Positions 59,648-64,000 of a stretch of DNA of 64,000 bases are shown here, in pieces. This DNA comes from UBA7803 sp041690675 (GTDB lineage Bacteria; Pseudomonadota; Gammaproteobacteria; Pseudomonadales; Azotimanducaceae): the NCBI GenBank assembly GCA_041690675.1, contig JAWLGU010000011.1, positions 5,453 through 69,452 of the forward strand, written 5' to 3'. Below the pieces are notes generated by a model. That model was not told the origin of the DNA. It saw nothing but the letters and a program-made list of their open reading frames with translations, and did no database searches. Position numbers and translations under genes: made by a program. Each line of letters opens with the position of its first letter. Position 1 is the stretch's first letter.

Positions 59648-61414
59648 GTGAGCGGGATCACCACGCGCAGGAACATCATCAAGGGGGCGGGCGTCGCCGC
59701 CATGGCCGGCGTGGTCGCGGCGGCGCCGGGCCGGAGCCAGGCCATCGAGGCGGCGAGCGTCGACCACTGGGACCGCGTGGCGGACGTGGTCTGCGTGGGA
59801 GGAGGCGCGGCCAGCCTCACCGCTGCGGTCACCGCCGCCGCCGCCGGAAGGCAGGTGGTGGTGCTCGAGAAGGGGCCGGTGCTGGGGGGCACCACCGCCA
59901 AGTCCGGGGCGGTGTTCTGGATCCCCAACCACTTCCTGCTGCGGGAGCGGGGCGTCGACGACAAGAAGCAGGACGCCCTCAGGTACATGTGCCGGTTCGC
60001 GTATCCCGAATGCTACTCGCCGGCCAGCGAGACCCTGGGCCTCGAGCCGGAGGCATTCCGCCTCATCGAGGCCTTCTACGACAGCGGCCACGCCATGGTG
60101 GACCACCTGCGGCGGATCGGCGCCCTGAAGGTGACCCAGTTCAACGACCGGTTCGGCGGCGACGATCCGCTGGACTACCAGTCCCACATGCCGGAGAACA
60201 AGACCCCCCGGGGGCGGCCGCTGTGCCCCCAGCGGGCGGACGGTTCCCAGGGAGGCGGACCGGACCTGATCCGACAACTGGCCGCCTTCCTGGAGTCGAA
60301 GGGGGTGCCGATGCTCACCGAGCATCGGGCGACCGGGCTCGTCACCCGGGATGGCGCCGTGGTCGGGGTTCGGGTGGATCAAGGCGGGACGCCGGTGACC
60401 GTAGGCGCGCGCCAGGCGGTGATCTTCGGCACGGGCGGGTACGCCAACAATACGGACCTGGTCCGCCAGTATCAGCAGCCGTTTCACTACGGAGCGTGCG
60501 CCACGGCACTCGCCACGGGTGATCTCATTCCCATGGCCCAGGCGGTGGGAGCGAAGCTCGGCAACCTGTCGGGGGGATGGCGCTCCACGGTGGTGTTCGA
60601 GGAGGCGGCTCAGAATCGGGCGGTGGGCCTGGGCTCGTTCGTGCAGCCTGGAGACTCCATGTTCGTGGTGAACCGATACGGGCGGCGCATCGTCAATGAG
60701 AAGCGCAACTACAACGACCGTACTCGGATTCATCAGGTTTACGATCCCAACACCGGCGACTATCCGAATCTGCTGACTTTCTACATTTACGACCGGCGCA
60801 CCGCGGAGGCGTACGCGGGCAACTTCCCCCTTCCCCGCAGCGGTGCGAGCAGCCGATACGTCATATCCGGCGCAACCCTCGAGGAGCTGGCGGCGCGCAT
60901 CGACGAGCGCCTGCAGCGGTACTCGGCGCAAACCGGCGGCGTGCGTCTGGCCGCCGATTTCAGCGCCGAGCTGAAACGCACCTTCGAGCGGTTCAACGCC
61001 TTCGCGAGAGCCGGCCGGGACGAGGATTTCGGCCGCGGGGACTTCGACTACGACCGCCAGTGGTCGAGCTGGTTCGGGCCCATGCGCGACGATACCGGGT
61101 GGGCGGCGAACGACATGCCCAGCAGCACCATGTATCCGCTGCAGGACACGGGGCCGTATCACTGCATCATTCTCGCGCCGGGCTTTCTCGACACCAACGG
61201 AGGCCCCGTGATCAACCATAAGGCCCAGGTGGTGGACGGCTATGACCGCGTCATTCCGGGCCTGTACGGCGCCGGGAACTGCATCGCCTGTCCCAGCCGC
61301 AACGCCTACTACGGGGCCGGCGGCACCATTGGTCTGGCCATGACGTTCGGCTACATCGCCGCCGGCAACGCCGTGCTGGAAACCCCTCGCTGGGAGAGTG
61401 CCCATCATGGCTGA
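59648..61414 (+). CDS. Tat-exported FAD-dependent dehydrogenase (FrdA/KstD-like)
   Basis: 588 residues, GTG start. A twin-arginine signal (TTRRNIIKGAGVAAMAG) sends the folded flavoprotein to the periplasm. The FAD motif is DVVCVGGGAASLTAAVTAAA, and the C-terminal YGAGNCIACPSRNAYYGAGG closes the FAD site. The family includes fumarate reductase and 3-ketosteroid-1-dehydrogenase relatives. The downstream cytochrome gene overlaps by 8 nt, so electrons from the flavin may pass to that haem. Confidence 0.88.
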   Translation: MSGITTRRNIIKGAGVAAMAGVVAAAPGRSQAIEAASVDHWDRVADVVCVGGGAASLTAAVTAAAAGRQVVVLEKGPVLGGTTAKSGAVFWIPNHFLLRERGVDDKKQDALRYMCRFAYPECYSPASETLGLEPEAFRLIEAFYDSGHAMVDHLRRIGALKVTQFNDRFGGDDPLDYQSHMPENKTPRGRPLCPQRADGSQGGGPDLIRQLAAFLESKGVPMLTEHRATGLVTRDGAVVGVRVDQGGTPVTVGARQAVIFGTGGYANNTDLVRQYQQPFHYGACATALATGDLIPMAQAVGAKLGNLSGGWRSTVVFEEAAQNRAVGLGSFVQPGDSMFVVNRYGRRIVNEKRNYNDRTRIHQVYDPNTGDYPNLLTFYIYDRRTAEAYAGNFPLPRSGASSRYVISGATLEELAARIDERLQRYSAQTGGVRLAADFSAELKRTFERFNAFARAGRDEDFGRGDFDYDRQWSSWFGPMRDDTGWAANDMPSSTMYPLQDTGPYHCIILAPGFLDTNGGPVINHKAQVVDGYDRVIPGLYGAGNCIACPSRNAYYGAGGTIGLAMTFGYIAAGNAVLETPRWESAHHG

Positions 61415-61796
61415 GGGGGTGCGGGTGGCGGCCGTTTGGCTGCTGCTGACCGTGGCGGCGGGAGCTGCGGCGGAGGTGAGCTTCAGCGGCGAGATCGTGC
61501 CGCTACTCGAGGCCCGTTGCGTCGCCTGTCATCTCACCGGGCAGGAGCTGGGCGGGATGGCGCTCCACGCCAAGGCCGCCTACACCAGCCTGGTGGGGGT
61601 GAGCTCGCGGCAGAGCGGGTTGAATCGGGTGGAGCCGGGTGAGCCCGGCAAGAGCTACCTCTATCTCAAGCTGCTGGACCAGCATCTCCCGGCCGGCGGC
61701 GATGGCGAGCCCATGCCGCTGGGGGCGTGGCCGCTGGCGCCCGCGGAGATCGACCTGGTGCGCCGCTGGATCGCCGAGGGAGCGCCGGCGAACTGA
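61407..61796 (+). CDS. Small periplasmic c-type cytochrome-like protein
   Basis: 129 residues with a signal peptide (VAAVWLLLTVAAGAAAE) and one haem-binding motif CVACH in LEARCVACHLTGQELGG. The later GEPMPLGAWPLAPAEIDLVR with Met provides the possible sixth ligand, as in planctomycete-type cytochrome domains. Overlaps the flavoprotein gene and is probably its electron acceptor. Confidence 0.85.
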   Translation: MAEGVRVAAVWLLLTVAAGAAAEVSFSGEIVPLLEARCVACHLTGQELGGMALHAKAAYTSLVGVSSRQSGLNRVEPGEPGKSYLYLKLLDQHLPAGGDGEPMPLGAWPLAPAEIDLVRRWIAEGAPAN

Positions 61797-61926
61797 ATGC
61801 GACGATGGCATCGGAGCGCCCCCGCGGCGTCGTGCCCCGGAGCCGACTCGCGGCCCACAGCGTGGCCGAGCTGCCCGTGTCCATGGGAGAGGGGAGTTTC
61901 GCGTTCGATACTGACGGGAGTACACC

Positions 61927-62238
61927 ATGGCCGTATATCTGCACACCACCCTGGAGATCCGACCCAGCGAGTTCGCCCGATTCTGTGAGACCATGGAAGA
62001 CATCGTCTCCATCGTCGAGGGCGTGGGCTGGAAGCTCACGGGAGGCTACGTGCAACGCACGGGTCGTCTTCACACGGTGATCGATCTCTGGGAGCTCGAG
62101 GACTTCAATCACTTCGATCGCGGCATCCAGGCCATCGGCGCCGATCCCCGGAGCGAAGGATTGCGGGCGGCGCTGGCCGAAGCGGTGATCTCCGAGACGG
62201 TGGTGTTCGCCTCCAAAGCCCCGTACATGCGAGGATGA
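61927..62238 (+). CDS. NIPSNAP-like small protein
   Basis: 103 residues with a dimeric alpha/beta-barrel look: LHTTLEIRPSEFARFCETME, then LHTVIDLWELEDFNHFDRGI. This arrangement matches NIPSNAP-like proteins seen in aromatic and steroid degradation clusters. Function unproven. Its stop overlaps the start of the decayed flavoprotein gene (ATGA). Confidence 0.75.
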   Translation: MAVYLHTTLEIRPSEFARFCETMEDIVSIVEGVGWKLTGGYVQRTGRLHTVIDLWELEDFNHFDRGIQAIGADPRSEGLRAALAEAVISETVVFASKAPYMRG

Positions 62239-62455
62239 GCATGAGCGGGGGGTTGCACTGCGTCGAGCGGATGGCCGAGATCGGTGCTTGGCAGGACACC
62301 GCGGACGTCATTGTCGTTGGCTACGGCATTGCCGGGGCATGCTCAGTGTCCAGCATTCCCGACGACGGCAAGGGCTACGCCAGCGGTCTTAGTCTGGGAC
62401 CCGTTCCTTCTTCGGTCGGGTGGCCGGGCGGAACGCCGCCCGAGGAAGAGCGTGA
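62235..62455 (+). pseudogene. Decayed FAD-dependent oxidoreductase gene
   Basis: The start is intact and overlaps the NIPSNAP stop. The first about 35 residues include WQDTADVIVVGYGIAGACS, a FAD Rossmann motif. The sequence then jumps to GYASGLSLG and, after a frame change near 62401, RSFFGRVAGRNAARGRA and a stop, which is the usual C-terminal end of FAD_binding_2 enzymes. At least 400 internal residues are missing. Confidence 0.75.
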
Positions 62456-62471
62456 CCGGCTGCGGGAGATG

Positions 62472-63119
62472 TCATTTGCTGCGCTTGACCGTCGTGAGCA
62501 CGTCCTGATAGCTGCGTCGCAGCTCGGACTTGAGCCAGTCGAGAATCATCCTTTCCGGCACCTTGGGACCTTTGGTCATCCGGGCGATGGCCATGCCTTC
62601 CAGCAGGTACTGGGTCAGGTAGTTGGTACGGGCGAAGGCCTCGGACTTCGCCAGATCGGGAAAAACCTGACTGACCGCCTTGTACCAGGCGCGATCGTAG
62701 GCGACGAGAGCCGGTGTGAGCACCTTTTCCAGCTCCTTGTCCGTGCGGGCGGCGATCTTGAGCTCGGTGAACACCACGAAGGCGGGCGTGTTGAGCTGCC
62801 GCCAGTAGGCGTCGATGCCTTCCTCGACCCGGCTGTGCTCGGCGCCTTCCTGTACGCGCGTTTCCTCGTCAGTGAAGGTGGCGAGCCGCATCTGGTTGAT
62901 GTGGTCCACAGCGGCGGTGATGAGATCGAAGCGGGTGGCGAAGTGATGCAGCATGGCGCCGCGGGAGACTCCGGCCTTGCGGGCAATATGCTCCGTTGTG
63001 GTATTGAAGTAGCCGAGCTCGTAGAAGCAATCGACGGCCGCATCCAGGATCGCGGTGCGGGTTCGCTCGCTCTTGGTCTGCTGCCAGGTCTTTGCCTTCG
63101 CGGAGGGTGCGGGTTCCAT
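62472..63119 (-). CDS. TetR family transcriptional regulator
   Basis: 215 residues from ATG 63119. The HTH is ERTRTAILDAAVDCFYELGY followed by HIARKAGVSRGAMLHHF, typical of TetR. The C-terminal domain is helical. Divergent from the ABM gene at 63210, and likely controls it and part of the cluster. It ends just after the decayed flavoprotein gene, convergent with it. Confidence 0.9.
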   Translation of the reverse strand: MEPAPSAKAKTWQQTKSERTRTAILDAAVDCFYELGYFNTTTEHIARKAGVSRGAMLHHFATRFDLITAAVDHINQMRLATFTDEETRVQEGAEHSRVEEGIDAYWRQLNTPAFVVFTELKIAARTDKELEKVLTPALVAYDRAWYKAVSQVFPDLAKSEAFARTNYLTQYLLEGMAIARMTKGPKVPERMILDWLKSELRRSYQDVLTTVKRSK

Positions 63120-63209
63120 GCGTGTGATCGGCGTTGTTGATGTGTATCTAACGGTGTCTGCGCGATATCGTAGCACCAATCAAGCCACCTGTGCGGGGAG
63201 AGCGACGAC

Positions 63210-63575
63210 ATGAGCGAAACGCGCATCATCATTTCCGGGACCGTGGATCTGCCGCCGGAGCGGCTCGAGGCGGCGCTCGAGGCGGCCCGGCCGTTGATCG
63301 AGGGGGCGCTGACGGAGCCGGGCTGCCTCGATTACGACTGGTGCCCTGATCCGCTGCATCCCGGGCGCATCCGCGTGTTCGAGCGCTGGGAGAGCGAGGA
63401 AGCTCTGGCGGAACACTTCCGAAACGAATGGTACCTGCGCATGCGGGAAACGCTCGGGTCCTTCGGACTGCTCGGTGCCAGCACGGCCAAATACCGGGTG
63501 GACCTCTCGGAGCCGGTCTACGACGACACCATGACGCCCCGGGCCGACTTCTTCACGGATCCTCACGCCGGCTAG
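63210..63575 (+). CDS. ABM-domain (quinol) monooxygenase-like protein
   Basis: 121 residues. PLIEGALTEPGCLDYDWCPD and VFERWESEEALAEHFRNEWY show the same fold and motif spacing as the protein at 58070, with a longer C-terminal extension. Divergent from the TetR gene with a 90-nt gap that should hold its operator, though no clear palindrome was seen. Confidence 0.82.
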   Translation: MSETRIIISGTVDLPPERLEAALEAARPLIEGALTEPGCLDYDWCPDPLHPGRIRVFERWESEEALAEHFRNEWYLRMRETLGSFGLLGASTAKYRVDLSEPVYDDTMTPRADFFTDPHAG

Positions 63576-63814
63576 GCGGGACGCTGCCTTCACGTGCTGA
63601 AGCGGCCCGCCGCCTCCAGCGCTACTGCGCGATGATGGTGACGCCGCTGAGGCCCGGTGCGCCGATGGGGCGCCAGGAGTGCCCCTTCAAAAAAACCGAC
63701 ACGTTGGACTGTTTTGCCGGATTCCGGATAGCATAGAAAGGGCACGCTGGGCGGGATGATCGGGACGCCAGCGGCGAGAGTTCTGGGTAACCGAAAAGTC
63801 AGGAGGGAGGGGCC

Positions 63815-64000
63815 ATGACCGACACATCCCACGATCACGAGATCGTATCCATCTACGCCATGAGCGAGGAGCAGATTGACCGGCTCATGAACGAAGCCCG
63901 GGAGTGCGTGCTCATGTGGTCCACCAAGGACGGCTGGCCGGTGGGGGTGGTGCACTCCTTCCTGTGGAAGGACAACAAGGTGTGGGTGACCTTTGCGGCT
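63815..64000 (+). CDS. Pyridoxamine 5'-phosphate oxidase-like protein (3' end cut by window edge)
   Basis: The first 62 residues are visible. AMSEEQIDRLMNEARECVLM and GWPVGVVHSFLWKDNKVWVT match the first strands of the flavin-binding split-barrel fold (FMN or F420). AGGAGGGAGG lies 5-14 nt upstream of the ATG. The rest is beyond the window. Confidence 0.7.
   Translation, partial: MTDTSHDHEIVSIYAMSEEQIDRLMNEARECVLMWSTKDGWPVGVVHSFLWKDNKVWVTFAA

Noticed and set aside
59453..61408. A 651-codon minus-strand open frame
   Set aside because: It is the antisense of the clearly recognisable Tat flavoprotein gene; long shadows are expected at this GC content.

Overview
The window is GC-rich, densely coded bacterial DNA. 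Mla/Pqi-type lipid transporter genes, lipoprotein signals, an MtoX-type methanethiol oxidase cluster and a LexA-like CTG-N10-CAG box point to a proteobacterium, most likely a gammaproteobacterium; I cannot name the genus. It is draft sequence: a 100-N gap at 47650-47749 is flanked on both sides by the same 99 bases, and both window edges cut genes (dnaK on the left, a pyridoxamine-phosphate-oxidase-like gene on the right).

Layout. 1-5.4 kb: a second-copy-style chaperone/protease set (dnaK, dnaJ, LonB-like protease). 5.4-19.3 kb: metabolic genes, including an MFS carrier, a TetR/luciferase-like oxidoreductase pair, an arsenic operon (arsR-acr3-arsC), a crotonase/thioesterase pair, an MlrC peptidase, a DUF898/M48 pair, an amine-oxidase-like flavoprotein and a DUF885 lipoprotein. 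Three near-identical palindromes tie the TetR gene to the crotonase pair across the ars operon. 19.4-27.3 kb: a fused HAD-GH65 sugar phosphorylase, an Mla/Mce-type ABC lipid transporter operon on the minus strand, and an ecdysteroid-kinase-like phosphotransferase.

27.3-34.7 kb is an accessory stretch with relaxed codon use and many broken genes: an integrase tail, an IS1182 transposase remnant, a DUF222/HNH pseudogene behind an SOS-like box, and a monooxygenase tail. Intact genes among them are a cupin, a Nudix hydrolase, a GFA protein, a MATE pump, an AraC regulator and a thioesterase. 34.7-37.3 kb holds a ferredoxin-reductase-globin fusion, a YbjN protein and a YkgJ protein.

37.3-43.4 kb (minus strand) is the most interesting part: a tight eight-gene operon. 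In order it encodes a degenerate-receiver protein, an MglA/SRPRB-like GTPase, an ABC-ATPase fused to a dual-specificity phosphatase, two Roadblock-type proteins, a membrane nucleotidyl-cyclase homologue, a second stand-alone degenerate receiver and a zinc-ribbon transposase-like protein. A sigma-54-like promoter lies just upstream. It reads as an undescribed intracellular signalling system.

44.2-47.6 kb is a methanethiol oxidase cluster (mtoX and a SCO/SenC gene, divergent from a MauG-like di-haem peroxidase). tRNA-Ala(CGC) flanks the gap, followed by an EF-G paralogue, a methyltransferase, an AraC regulator, an ECF sigma factor/YCII pair, and an unusual IS200-type transposase domain fused to a HTH and a MbcA/ParS-like domain. 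57-64 kb is a catabolic cluster: LysR, two ABM monooxygenases, a Rieske oxygenase, a Tat-exported flavoprotein with a small cytochrome c, a NIPSNAP-like protein, a decayed flavoprotein gene, and a TetR regulator.
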